This document shows positions 35,524-45,423 of a DNA stretch of 64,000 nucleotides, piece after piece. Both the position numbers and the translations under genes were made by a program. Origin of the DNA: Fulvia fulva (taxonomy: Eukaryota > Ascomycota > Dothideomycetes > Mycosphaerellales > Mycosphaerellaceae); the NCBI RefSeq assembly GCF_020509005.1, contig NC_063013.1:2356001-2420000 (forward strand), given 5' to 3'. The first letter of the stretch is position 1; every line of letters starts with the position of its first letter. The notes under the pieces were generated by a model that searched no databases, was not told where the DNA came from, and was given only the letters and a program-made list of their open reading frames with translations.

Positions 35524-37215
35524 ATGGAGTCAAAACACACCTCGAAGTCGACCATGACTTCCATCGACGTCGAAAATGCAAGCGACACACAGAGCATGGA
35601 CAGCACCATGGAATGGACACCAAGTCGGCAGGTCAAGCTTATTGTCCTTGGCCAAATCTTCGTTGTCTTCGCCATATCTCTAGACATGACGATCTTGACA
35701 GCGACACTACCGGTAGGAGCACATGTTAATGAATACCGGAGCGGAGTGCGAGCTGACACACCATAGACCGTCGCTGAGGCGCTGCACACCAACTCGGTTA
35801 TGACCTTCTGGATTGCGACCTCATACCTCCTCGCAAATGCAGTGGTCCAGCCTCTCATGGCAGCCCTGGCGGATGTCTTCGGTCTACGCAGTGTCATCTT
35901 CACCGCGATGGTGCTCTTCACCATGGGTAGCATTATCTGCGCCGTCGCAGATAATGTAGGTGCAATGCTCGCCGGTCGTGTTGTCCAAGGTGTTGGCGGT
36001 GGAGGAATCCTCTCCCTCAACCTGATCATCATCTCCGACCTCGTGCCTCTCCGATCCCGAGGAAAGTACATCAGCTTGCTGCAGTTCTGTGTGTCTATCG
36101 GCTTCAACATTGCCCCAATTATCGGCAGTCTGCTAGTGAAGCACACGACATGGAGGTGGCTCTTCTACATCAACCTGCCATTCTGCGCGATTGGGCTTGC
36201 CGTCATCCCCTTTGTCCTGCGGTATCAGCGCCCCGAGACCACTATCAACGACAAGATCTCGAGCATAGACTGGACTGGATCTATCGTGTTCATCATCGGC
36301 ATCACCACATTCCTGGTCGGCATCACATGGGGAGGAACGCAGTTCGCCTGGGATAGTGCTGCAACGCTCGTGCCTATCATCCTTGGTCTCGCAGCCATCT
36401 TCATCACCGGCCTGTACGAGAAGTTCCTGGCGAAGCTGCTGTTCCTGCGGTTGTCTCTCTTCTCGACATGGTCGGCCGTAGCAATCTATGCTTGCACCGT
36501 CCTCCAAGCTCTTACACTCTTCACGGAAGTGTACTTCCTGGTACTCTACCTGATGACAGTCAAGATGTACTCGCCCCTTCAGTCAGCGACCTACCTGCTC
36601 GCCTTCACCGTCTGTACTGTCCCCGTCAGCGGCATTATAGGACCAATTATCACGCGGACAGGACGCTTTCGGTGGGCTATTTGGTCCGGCTGGGCGATCA
36701 CAACCCTTGCACTCGGTGTTCTGACCCTACTCGACGTCAACACGCCGACGGCTCACTGAGTACTGATGTTCATCGCGGCCGGAATTGGTCAGGGACTACT
36801 GTTCATCGCCCACTCGATGGCTTCGCAAGCAGTATGTCAGTCGAGCGACGCCGCCCATGCCGCAAGCATGTACAGTTTCATGCGTAGCTTCGGGTTATGC
36901 TTGGGAGTAGCACTGGGCGGTATTATCTTCAGCAACTTCTTGGCACACAAGCTTCTCGAGGCTGGCGTCGACCCGACCATTGCGAAGCACGCCGAGAGCT
37001 ATATCCCAGTACTAAGAGCCATGGCCGACGACAACCCACTGAAGCACAACATCATAGAGGCTTGCGCTTATGCTTTCCAGCGACTATTTGCAGCTATGTG
37101 CGGTCTCAGCGGACTTGGCCTGATCATTTCTTGCTTCATTCGAGGTCATACACTGGACCAGGAGTTGCGAGGTGGACATGTCCTCAAGATTGACGAAAGG
37201 ACGAGGGAAGTCTGA
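35524..37215 (+). pseudogene. MFS drug:H+ antiporter (DHA2-like, 14-TM), one in-frame TGA
   Basis: Exon 1 is 35,524-35,712; a 54-bp intron (35,713-35,766, branch gctgac) joins it to an exon ending at 37,215. The 545-codon product is the usual size for the 14-helix drug:H+ antiporter family. TM1 carries SLDMTILTATLP, the motif of DHA2 exporters. ADVFG...RSVIF and LVPLRSRGKY fit the conserved inter-helix loops, and VVQGVGGGGILSLN is the glycine-rich helix. The likely job is proton-driven export of a toxic or secondary compound from the plasma membrane. TGA at 36,757-36,759 (PTAH-stop-VLMF) falls where related transporters have Trp, and the frame is intact after it. TGG to TGA is not the typical RIP change. 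A sequencing error is possible; no plausible intron removes the stop. A Tc1 element sits 20 bp downstream. Confidence 0.75.
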
Positions 37216-37235
37216 GTCGAGGGTCACGCTGCATA

Positions 37236-37266
37236 CAGTCCTGGGCATAGTTTTTACAACCCCTGT
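37236..37266 (+). repeat. Left terminal inverted repeat of the Tc1 element
   Basis: It starts cagtcctgggcatag and is preceded by TA. It pairs with 38,447-38,477 over 31 bases with one mismatch. Confidence 0.92.
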
Positions 37267-37368
37267 ATTTACGCCAACCCCTTCCGGCTATCCATGTCCA
37301 TCTCAGAAGGTGTTGCTACCTTCAATCTCATTATCCACACACTCACACACGCGCTATCTATCGCCACC

Positions 37369-38397
37369 ATGCCGAAGGGACGCGTCTTTACCGAATTCGA
37401 GAAGGGCGAGATGTGGTCTCTTCACAAACACGCCCACTGGCCGCTGCAGCAGATTGCAGACGCCCTTCACACTAACAAAGGCTCTGTCTCTTTAGTAATC
37501 TCACGGCTTGAAAGAGTGCCACCTTCCACACCGAAGAAGAGAGGCCCACCACCTGTAATCAACACCTCCAAGCGTCAGCGACTTGTCTATCGAGCCACCA
37601 CTGATGCTAACAGCCGCCGCCTGCGATACGAACAGATTGCCGCGATAGAGGGCATCTTCAGCGACGTCCGGACAGTAAGAGCTGCGTTTGAGAAGGAGGG
37701 CTTCTCACGATATGTCGCAACACGCAAGCCGTTGTTGACTAAGAAACATAAGGAGGCACGGCTTCGATGGGTAAGGGCTTATATTAAATGGACAGTGGAA
37801 CAGTGGGCTCAGGTCCTTTGGACAGATGAAGCTTCATTCAGGTGTGGAATATTCGGACAGGTCTATGTGACACGCAGGGCAGATGAGGCTTATCACGAAC
37901 ACTGTCTTACAGCACGCTTCCGCAAGTTCTCAGCCTGTATAATATGGGGCTGTATCTCTGCAGATGGACCTATGGAAGTCTATATATTCGAGCAGGGCTC
38001 TGTCGACGGTGAGGTGTATCGCAGCCAGATTGTCCCTCTTATCCACACGGCAATTGAGAAGCAGCGAGTGTCAACAGGCTCGCAGGACTGCATTGTTATG
38101 CAAGACAACGCCTCAATCCACAAGGCGAAGGCAACGGTGAGTCTATTCAAGGAGAAGGGCCTACACCTTATGGAATGGCCAGCCAATTCACCAGATCTCA
38201 ACCCTATTGAGAATCTATGGGCTCTTCTTAAGCATAGGGTAGGTGCTCATTTTCCTACAACACGAGATGAGGTAATAGCTGCTATCAAGATTGAATGGGC
38301 CAAGCTCACACCTGAGGACATACAACGTATATGCAAGAGTATGCGAGAACGCTACGAGGCAGTAATAGCCAACAATGGAGGACACACCAGGTGGTGA
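37369..38397 (+). CDS. Tc1-family DD34E transposase, intact
   Basis: A 342-residue protein. The start at 37,369 is chosen because gccaccATG is a strong initiation context; the in-frame ATG at 37,294 lies close to the inverted repeat and adds no recognisable domain. Residues about 5-110 form paired helix-turn-helix DNA-binding regions (QQIADALHTNKGSVSLVISRLE) followed by a GPPP linker. The catalytic triad is D153 (LWTDEAS), D246 (VMQDNASIH) and E281 (LNPIENLW). There are 34 residues between the second D and the E, the Tc1 DD34E spacing. It would cut and paste its own element in the nucleus. The frame has no stop, so with intact inverted repeats this copy may be mobile. Its regulation is not visible from sequence. 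Confidence 0.93.
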   Translation: MPKGRVFTEFEKGEMWSLHKHAHWPLQQIADALHTNKGSVSLVISRLERVPPSTPKKRGPPPVINTSKRQRLVYRATTDANSRRLRYEQIAAIEGIFSDVRTVRAAFEKEGFSRYVATRKPLLTKKHKEARLRWVRAYIKWTVEQWAQVLWTDEASFRCGIFGQVYVTRRADEAYHEHCLTARFRKFSACIIWGCISADGPMEVYIFEQGSVDGEVYRSQIVPLIHTAIEKQRVSTGSQDCIVMQDNASIHKAKATVSLFKEKGLHLMEWPANSPDLNPIENLWALLKHRVGAHFPTTRDEVIAAIKIEWAKLTPEDIQRICKSMRERYEAVIANNGGHTRW

Positions 38398-38446
38398 GCT
38401 ACGCCAAGCAGTGGATACATCCTTCCTAATGAGGAAAGGTAGAAGA

Positions 38447-38477
38447 ACAGGGATTGTAAAAACTATGCCCAGGACTG
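38447..38477 (-). repeat. Right terminal inverted repeat of the Tc1 element
   Basis: Its reverse complement starts cagtcctgggcatag. It is followed by TA at 38,478-38,479. Confidence 0.92.
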
Positions 38478-38479
38478 TA

Positions 38480-39096
38480 TTCTGTGATTAGTAAATTTAG
38501 CGAAGGTGCTGGTAGGGTCAAAGCATGGGTCCCTCGAATGAGCCGAGCTCTTCGACAGCATAATTTGATATGTTCCAGCTCAACTACGCTTTCCATGACT
38601 CTAATGTCGATGTCACTACTCCGTATCAGGCTATGTTGTCAAGTGACTTGCTGGGGTAGTAGCCATAGTGCTGCCAGTGTTGTCATACCGAGGGCTCCTG
38701 AAAAGAGAGGTGGCCGCTTGCACAACTACAGAGTCAATTCTCTAGGTATCTACGACAATGCGCTCGTACCATAGCAATCGCTATAGCCGTGGAAGCGGAA
38801 GCGTTGCACGACGCGTCTCTCCTACAAAACTACTTGGGCCTGTGGTGCTCGGAGCGTTTCGCATAGGTTCTAATTATTCTCGCCATTTGAAGCATAGCGG
38901 TCACCAATTTTTGTCAAGAGCCCTTGTGCCATGCCATACCAACATAGCAGCCGCAAATGACGCCCAGTCATTACCACGCCCGACAAGTCATGCATGTTTG
39001 ACTAAAGCGTCTTGACACGTCGGAAAGTTATGTTGTTAGCACAGCAGTAGGTAGTTGCGTCGAGAGTAGCGCAATCCGGAGTTCACGCTCCACACT
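38480..39096. other. Intergenic, between the two Tc1/mariner-type elements
   Basis: About 620 bp with only short frames. I see no gene, no inverted repeats and no RIP signature. It is the original downstream region of the MFS gene plus the flank of the second element. Confidence 0.5.
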
Positions 39097-40613
39097 GACC
39101 AAACCGCCCAAAACAACTGGTGGGATTATGTTCATTTCTGAAGGTGTTGTTCTATCTCTCTATTCACATCCACACCACCTTGTTCTTCGTTCTGCTGCGT
39201 CTATAGTCACAATGTGTATCTACTGCGTTCTTCTGACCCCTGCTGGATATGATATTCTCCAATCTCTCTGGCACTGAGTCGCATAGGGCGTTGATCCAGT
39301 CCATATTCTCCTCCCTTATCTGTTGCCATCGTTCTTGACACAGCTCAGCCACTATCTCATCAGACCAGTGAGGTCGTTGTCGTACGTACTGCTTCAGAGG
39401 GCTCCACATGTTCTCAATGGGTGCGAAGTCTGGTGATCTGGCGTGGTTGAAGAAGTAACGATATGGGCCTTCAGTCCTTGACAGCCCCATTGACTGCTTC
39501 ATTCGCTCCACCTTGTTGTTGTTCTGAGCAACCCCATGGCCACTGTCATTATCCTCCTCAAGCGCAAATAGGATACGGTCGTCAGAGCTAGGGTGATAGT
39601 AGTAGTGTGTATCTGGATACACATCCTCAACCCAGTCCTTCACAACGAGCAATATCTGGCTGCAGTAGATGTCTTGATTCATCTTGCCGTTGCTGTTCGA
39701 GGGAACCTCATATTGAATCAATGGGGACATGTTGTTGTACCATATGGCTCCCTATAGATGGACACGCTTCTGATTCTTATCCATGTCGTCGTAGGTCTCT
39801 CTCACTTGGATATAATCAGGCTTGCGTCTCTCTGCGTTGCCACGCTTTCGAATGATATAGGCCTTGCCTTCAGGGTCCCATCCAAAGTGGACCTCATCAC
39901 TCTATCTCACATGCCTCCAGTCTTCCGGTCTTGGATAAGTCATAAGCATGCGAAGAGCCCATCGCACCCTTGAGCGTGCTAGTGAGGTGGATATCCATTC
40001 CTTGCTCTCAGCAATGTAGGTTGAATAGCCTCTGTTCCTCATATTCCTTCGCAGTGTCTCAGCTGAGCAAGAATCAATGTCAGCTCTCCAGAGCAGATTG
40101 CCCCATGACACATAATGGCCTTCATAGTGGTAGTTCTCAAGCAGCCGTTCACACCGGTCCAAGTCCTCCTTGGATAAGAGCTGATCTGGTCCGGAAGGTG
40201 GAGGTTCTGGAAGGTGATATGGCTGTCTTGAGCCTGCAGTGTCCAGAGCATTGCGCACCTGATGCCTTGTGGGTGCGAAGAGCGGTTTGAAGGTCTTAAC
40301 AAGGTCTCTTTGCGAGCACTTGATGCCCTTAAGTCTGCAGTAGTGATAGGCTCCTACTATCTGCTTCTTTTGAGGTGTTGAAAGGTGTTTGGTCATTTTG
40401 CAGTAGCTTCTCCAATCCAAGAAACAGGCGAAAAGTTTGCGACGGTAGCATGCGACAACAACACCACATATAGCCAATCAAAGCACGACAATTTGTTCAG
40501 TGATGTATCCAGATACGTATATAAATTTGCTGGTTGCAATGGGCCTGATATTGGATAAAGAAAACACGATTGAAGATGTGGTGTTGTTTTTGGTGGAGGT
40601 GGGCGCTTTGGTC
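39097..40613 (-). mobile_element. Second Tc1/mariner-like element, degenerate
   Basis: A broken transposase frame lies between a 14-base inverted repeat: gaccaaaccgccca at 39,097-39,110 and, in reverse complement, gaccaaagcgccca at 40,600-40,613 (13 of 14 match). A TA lies two bases outside the right repeat; the corresponding left bases read CA. The ends are therefore approximate. Confidence 0.55.
39164..40396 (-). pseudogene. Tc1/mariner-superfamily transposase with two TAG stops
   Basis: One minus frame of 411 codons from an ATG at 40,396 (aaaATGacc) to the stop at 39,164 is broken by TAG at 39,904-39,902 and 39,754-39,752; the frame is otherwise continuous. Domains: an N-terminal basic region, then DDE motifs SDEVHFG just after the first stop, LEEDNDSGHG, and SPDFAPIENMW. 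The spacing from the second D to the E is about 45 residues, longer than in the intact Tc1 element, so this is a different family. Both stops follow residues where Trp fits (HVR-stop-SDE, HL-stop-GAI). TGG to TAG is the RIP-type change. It is a dead copy between the MFS gene and the ankyrin gene. Confidence 0.82.
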
Positions 40614-40813
40614 CGTATGACGCGTGGAGTTGTATCTTGACCATTGCACATCCGATTCCGGCGAAGCACTGGGGTCTCCACCCTTTTCCGACAGTTGGTG
40701 ACATGTCGTCAGGAGAGGCGAGGAGATCGACCTTTGCCATGCATGCGAGAGGCGATGAGGAAAGCGGGAGGCATTTTGAAGCCCAGGACTGAGCTTCATT
40801 GGTATAGCAGCAT

Positions 40814-43247
40814 TCACCCTTGCAGTATTAATGTATACATCGCGTTGATCGCCTTGGCAGTCTCAGTTGGATGCTGCCTTCGCAACGATGTCAAGGGCTC
40901 CTGGTCTATCTTCTGATGCGGTTTGAGTAAGCTCTCCAACTTGCGGTCGTGCGCATGTTGCTTTGCAAGAATCCAAGCAGTACACCCCCTCCGATCTCGA
41001 AGGTGGGTCTCAGCACCAGCATCGATAACCAAGCGACAGATATCTGTCGAGCCTATTATAGCAGCGGACATCAATGGGGTGATGCCATCGGTGGCTTGCG
41101 TGTTGACATCAGCGCCCTTCTGAATCAACATCTTCGCGCATTCTATGTGCTTGTGGCGAACAGCGTTTCTCAGCGGCGTACGACCGAAGTGGTCTCGGGC
41201 TTCGATGTCGCTCCCGAGACCAACGAGTAAGGCTATGGTACTCGGATGGTTGAACCATGCAGCACGTTGGAGTGGCGTGTTCTTCCAGTCAGGGTTGCGA
41301 TGTGCGTGGCCTGCAGCTTCTCTGTTCGCACCGAATTCTACGAGCATTTGAACAATGTCATTTCTGCCCATATGCGCTGCCACACACAGTGGAGTGAAGC
41401 CTTGATGTTGGGTGATCTCGAAGTCTGCTCCCCTGGATATGAGGAGTTGAGCTATGCCAACGTGTCCGTGGTGAGCAGCTTCAGCGAGAGCCGTATGATC
41501 GAGATGACCTTGTGTATTGAGGTCCGCGCCAGCGTCAAGTAACCGCTCGACACATTCCATATGCCCCTTGTTGGCAGCAATCGACAGGGGCGTAAAGCCA
41601 TCGTTGGGTCTTGTAAAGGTGCTTGCGCCAGCCTCTAACAGGACTTTGAGAGTCTTCTTATGGCCGCCTTCCGCCGCCTTATGGACAGGTGTACAGCCCC
41701 ATTTGTCCTTTACCTCCGTGTTCGGGCCTCGTGAAAGGAGGAAGCGGGTGAATTTGACGCTACCACGATATGCTGCCCCGAGTAACGGCGTCAGCTGCTC
41801 ATTGTCGGTGCGGTTGATGTCGCACCCTGCTTCAACCAAGAGTTGCGCAATATCAAAGTGACCACGCGCGCAAGCCTCAGCCAGAACATCGTTTCCGTTC
41901 TTCAACCGTGCGTCGCGCTTGGCGCCGTGTCTTAGCAACGTAGGTACCACCTCGACCCTGTTGTCTCTGACTGCTTGAAGGAGGGGAGTCCACTCATCAG
42001 ACGCAGCAAGCTCGAGGTCGACATCGTGGTTAAGTAACAGCGCAACCACATCCACATCGCCGTGTCGAGAAGCTTCAGACAAAGCAGTCTCACGATGCTT
42101 GTTTCTCGTATTGATATCGGCCCCCTGGCTCAAGAAATACGTAGTGCCCTGAAGATTGCCAAGCCAAGCCATGTGTATCAGTCTGATCCGCTGCACGAGC
42201 TTCAGTCGCTGTTCCATACTTGAGCAGCCACATTGCAGCAGGGCATTCAGAGGCGTAGAAGAGAGCCGTCCTTTGATCGTCATCTTCGAGATTGGCATCA
42301 ATGGCAGCATCGACAAGCACTTTGACCACGTCTGGGAGTTGCTTCAAAACAGCATAATGCAAGGCCGTTCGACCGTCGTTGTCCTCAGCGTGAGGGTCTG
42401 TTCGCCGGTCAATCAAGATCTTCCTGGCGATTTCAGGAGTTCCAGCCAAGTGAAGCGCCGAGCAACCATGTTCGTCTTTTGCATTGATGTCAACAGTATC
42501 GGCGCGGAAGATTTGTCTCACTCTGGTCAAGTCCCCAGACAAAACAGCCTCATGGAGTGGAGTCGACTTTCTTTGAGGGATCGAAGCCTCATAGGGCGGC
42601 GCTGGACTAGAACTCCTCGCCCCATCTGCCACTATCTTCAGTAGGTCATGCTGGCCAGTGAGTAACTTCGCCAGCATCTGATCCTGGTCTGTGAGGTGCG
42701 CATCCACTACATCACTCTGTCCAGTGACGGCAAGAATGATGTCCTGAGTACGCTTGTCAAGGGCATCGAAACGATCGTTACTTTTGAGATCTATATGCTC
42801 GAGGCGCTTTCGCAAGCCGACCAAGATGCGAGAATCAAGTTCGCGCTGGTACTTCTCCAGACGTTCTGCAATCTTCTCGGCTTCATCCTTCTGCCATACT
42901 GACATTAACGCCAGACGGTGGCTCTTGAAACGCCGATGCTTTCCCTGCACCTTTAGCTTCTCCAGCTTTTGAGTCAGCTCTTGAGCAATGCTCGTGCAAT
43001 TGTCACAGATAGCACGAAGCCGCCACTCTTCAGACTTCAGTTGCTGCCCAGCAAGAAGTTTGGCTTGCTCTCTTGTTACCTCGTGGGCGAGGTCTTGTAA
43101 ATCCCGGGTCACATCTTCCAATTCTCGGTTCTGAAGGACACCATCCGTGCTGTGGTAGATGGCGTTGCCCACAGCCACGAGTTCGCCGGTGAACGAGATG
43201 AGCTGTGCAACGCCAGAAGCCAGAGAGAAGGCGCTGAGGGGATCCAT
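40814..43247 (-). pseudogene. STAND-type N-terminal domain + ankyrin-repeat protein, frameshifted
   Basis: Two overlapping minus frames read as one protein of about 810 residues. Frame 1 (43,247 to about 42,190) starts MDPLSAFSLASGVAQLISFTG, typical of the fungal N-terminal domain of STAND/NLR-like proteins. It continues through a helical region (about residues 50-200) and the first ankyrin repeats. Frame 2 (about 42,200-40,814) carries at least twelve more ankyrin repeats (for example TPLLGAAYRGSVKF, TPVHKAAEGGHKK, TPLRNAVRHKHIECAK). The switch is by +1 base, near 42,180-42,200, inside one repeat. No GT..AG intron of suitable length fits there. No NACHT or NB-ARC domain lies between the two parts. 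The role is unknown; such proteins act in non-self recognition or scaffolding. It may be a true pseudogene or a base error. Confidence 0.75.
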
Positions 43248-43929
43248 GAGGAACCTGGCCCATGTGAAGTGGAAGATTATGTCAGTGTTAGGTTCTCAGC
43301 GAGGATGCCGCCAAAGCTGCAGGCTCCGCCACATCTAGTGTGGCATGGGTAACAGTAGCGCGCATCCCTCGTTATGTAGAGCAGTACTGCTTTGCTGCAC
43401 GAGACATAATAGGGCCGTCTTGAGCAGCAAGAAGATCATCGGTAAGGGCATTGGGAGATAGGCCTTGTGACAAATGCATGTGTTAACAAAATAGTTCTAT
43501 GTCGATCGAGACACAAGAAGCCCGGCGGCTTGACTGGCGACTCTTTCTCTCAGGTAAGGTGCTGAAGGCCAGCTACGGCCTGCTGAAGAGACGCGAATGT
43601 AGTGTAGTAATGTATGCTGGAATGGCCACTTGGAACGAGGTGAACAATTACAGTCCATGTGATGGCACATTGTCAAGAGAGTCTCGAGATCTGCGTCAAC
43701 CTGGAAGGTGCTCAGCAGAAAGTGCGAGGGCCGTGCACCGACAGGGGCTTCGAATACCCCACCAGAGCATAACCGTTTGTGACAACTTTGTTTCAAACAT
43801 CTTTGCACAAACACTCCACATTTCCCACCACGACCGGCACCAAGAAACGTAAATCTACACTCCAATACCACAGTGAATCGACTCGTCTCCATAGTACTCG
43901 AACAAGCGCGCCTCACACTCACCTTCATC
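43248..43929. other. Divergent intergenic region, ankyrin gene / RanBP1
   Basis: About 680 bp between two divergent starts. It should hold both promoters and the RanBP1 5' leader (pyrimidine- and CA-rich just before 43,930). I see no gene in it and no RIP signature. Confidence 0.5.
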
Positions 43930-44731
43930 ATGGCTGAAGAAGACAAGAAGGTGGACACCACCACCGAGACCAAGCAAGATGACAAGCCCGTGACCGAGAA
44001 GGCTTCAGAGGCAGCATCTTCAGTCAAGGAGAACGTCTTCAGCATGTTCGGTGGCGGTCCAAAGAAGGAGGCGAAGCAGGAGAGCACCGAGGACAACGAC
44101 CGCTCTGGCTCGGCGAAAGCACAGAAGGACAAGGAGGCTGCTGAGAAGGGCGACGATGAGGAGAAGGCAGATGAGGAGGAGGCAGACGTGCACTTCGAGC
44201 CTGTCGTCCACCTCACTCAGACTGTCGAGACCAACACTGCCGAAGAGCAAGAGGAGCAGGCTTTCAAGATGCGGGCCAAGCTGTTCAAGTTCGACCGCGA
44301 GAGCAGAGAGTGGAAGGAGCGAGGCACCGGTGACGTCCGACTGCTGAAGCACAAGGAGAATGGCAAGACGAGGCTGGTGATGAGACGTGACAAGACTCTC
44401 AAGGTCTGCGCAAACCACTATGGTCAGTGAATGATGCTGCTGTGCGTGCGGACAATTGCTAACATGGAGACAGTCGTTCCCGACATGAAGCTCTCGCCAA
44501 ACGTCGGCAGTGACCGCAGCTGGGTTTGGAACGCAGCAGCCGATGTGTCTGAAGGCGAGCCAGAGGCATGCACCCTCGCGATCCGCTTTGCTAACGCCGA
44601 AAGTAAGTCTTCATTCATAACTTTACATCGCTCTTGCGCTCTCGCTGACACGAAACGTAGATGCCAACCTGTTCAAGGAGGCTTTCATCAAGGCACAGCA
44701 GGAGAACGAAGCGCTCTTCAAGAAGGAATAG
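43930..44731 (+). CDS. YRB1: Ran-binding protein 1 (RanBP1/Yrb1)
   Basis: Three exons: 43,930-44,422, 44,474-44,602 and 44,661-44,731. The introns are 51 and 58 bp with GT..AG ends. The product is 230 residues. Residues 1-85 are acidic and Lys-rich, probably disordered. Residues about 87-220 form a RanBP1 domain: HFEPVVHL near the start, MRAKLFKF...[37 protein letters not shown] and [10 protein letters not shown]. RanBP1 binds Ran-GTP and, with RanGAP, promotes GTP hydrolysis as export complexes leave the nuclear pore. Length and domain order match the family. It shares an upstream region with the ankyrin gene. Importin alpha, another nuclear transport factor, lies 10 kb away. Function assignment is confident. 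Confidence 0.95.
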
Positions 44732-45423
44732 ACAACTGCCCATGTGGCGCATCCCCCGACTTCGACCCGCGCACGGCACTCAGAATTGGCCGCGCGCTCA
44801 CCACCATTGCGAACGACAGTCTAAGGTAGTGAGAACAATTGAAAGGTCATGATACTAGCCCGACAACAGCGGTTGTGCCAACATGGTGCTCCACGTCGGA
44901 GCTACGACCACAGCATCTCTGGGCGTTCCGTACTGCACCTCATACCCACCATCTCCATTGCACAATACCCATGTCTGGCAATGTAGAAGCCATGACCCTC
45001 AGTCCTATAGGGCGAACAACTAGATAGATGACCCAATGAAGCAATCAAAAGGCGCTTAATTCGGCGACTTGGATCTGTGCTGCCGTTGTGTCTATACTAT
45101 GTAGTGAAGGTGAAGTGAAGTAGCATATAGTACCTGCAGGGAGGCGCGATGTGGCGGAAGCTGCCGAGTCCTGCCCGCCTCCACCTCGCTCGAAGCTCAC
45201 TTGCGCATATCTCTTGCTGTACGCGCCCGCTTCCCACCATTTCCTCGACATTACCACTTTCACGTCACTTCCACCGCACCACGACTGTGCATATCGTTTC
45301 CTCACTTCTGCGCGACTTGCGATTGCTGCAACGCGCATTAGTCGACTTCCTCTACAAATACTGAGAGCTCTTGCGCCTCAACTGTGATCACGCCGGCGAC
45401 GCGACAATTATTTCTAGCCGACA
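44732..45423. other. Intergenic region upstream of TAF14
   Basis: About 690 bp holding the RanBP1 3' end and the TAF14 promoter and leader. Only short frames without domains are present. The last 150 bases before 45,424 are C- and T-rich, as is common before fungal start sites. Confidence 0.45.

Larger units (their letters stand above)
37236..38477 (+). mobile_element. Apparently intact Tc1-family DNA transposon (1,242 bp)
   Basis: Inverted repeats of 31 bp (37,236-37,266 and 38,447-38,477) match at all but one position (c against t). Each is flanked outside by TA (37,234-37,235 and 38,478-38,479), the duplicated target of Tc1/mariner elements. Between them lies one open transposase gene. 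CA/TG content is normal, so the copy escaped RIP. It occupies what was the 3' flank of the MFS gene. Confidence 0.93.

Noticed and set aside
37294..37368. Longer N-terminus for the Tc1 transposase
   Set aside because: The upstream ATG lies just inside the element end and the added residues do not resemble the family. The ATG at 37,369 has a near-perfect initiation context.
37290..39170. Similarity between 37,296-37,345 and 39,128-39,170 (both contain gaaggtgttg)
   Set aside because: The shared stretch is short and pyrimidine-rich, and lies at different ends of two unlike transposons. It could be chance.
42090..42316. Intron joining the two ankyrin frames
   Set aside because: I tried the GT..AG pairs on the minus strand here. 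Those of plausible size give the wrong phase, and those with the right phase are under 20 bases.
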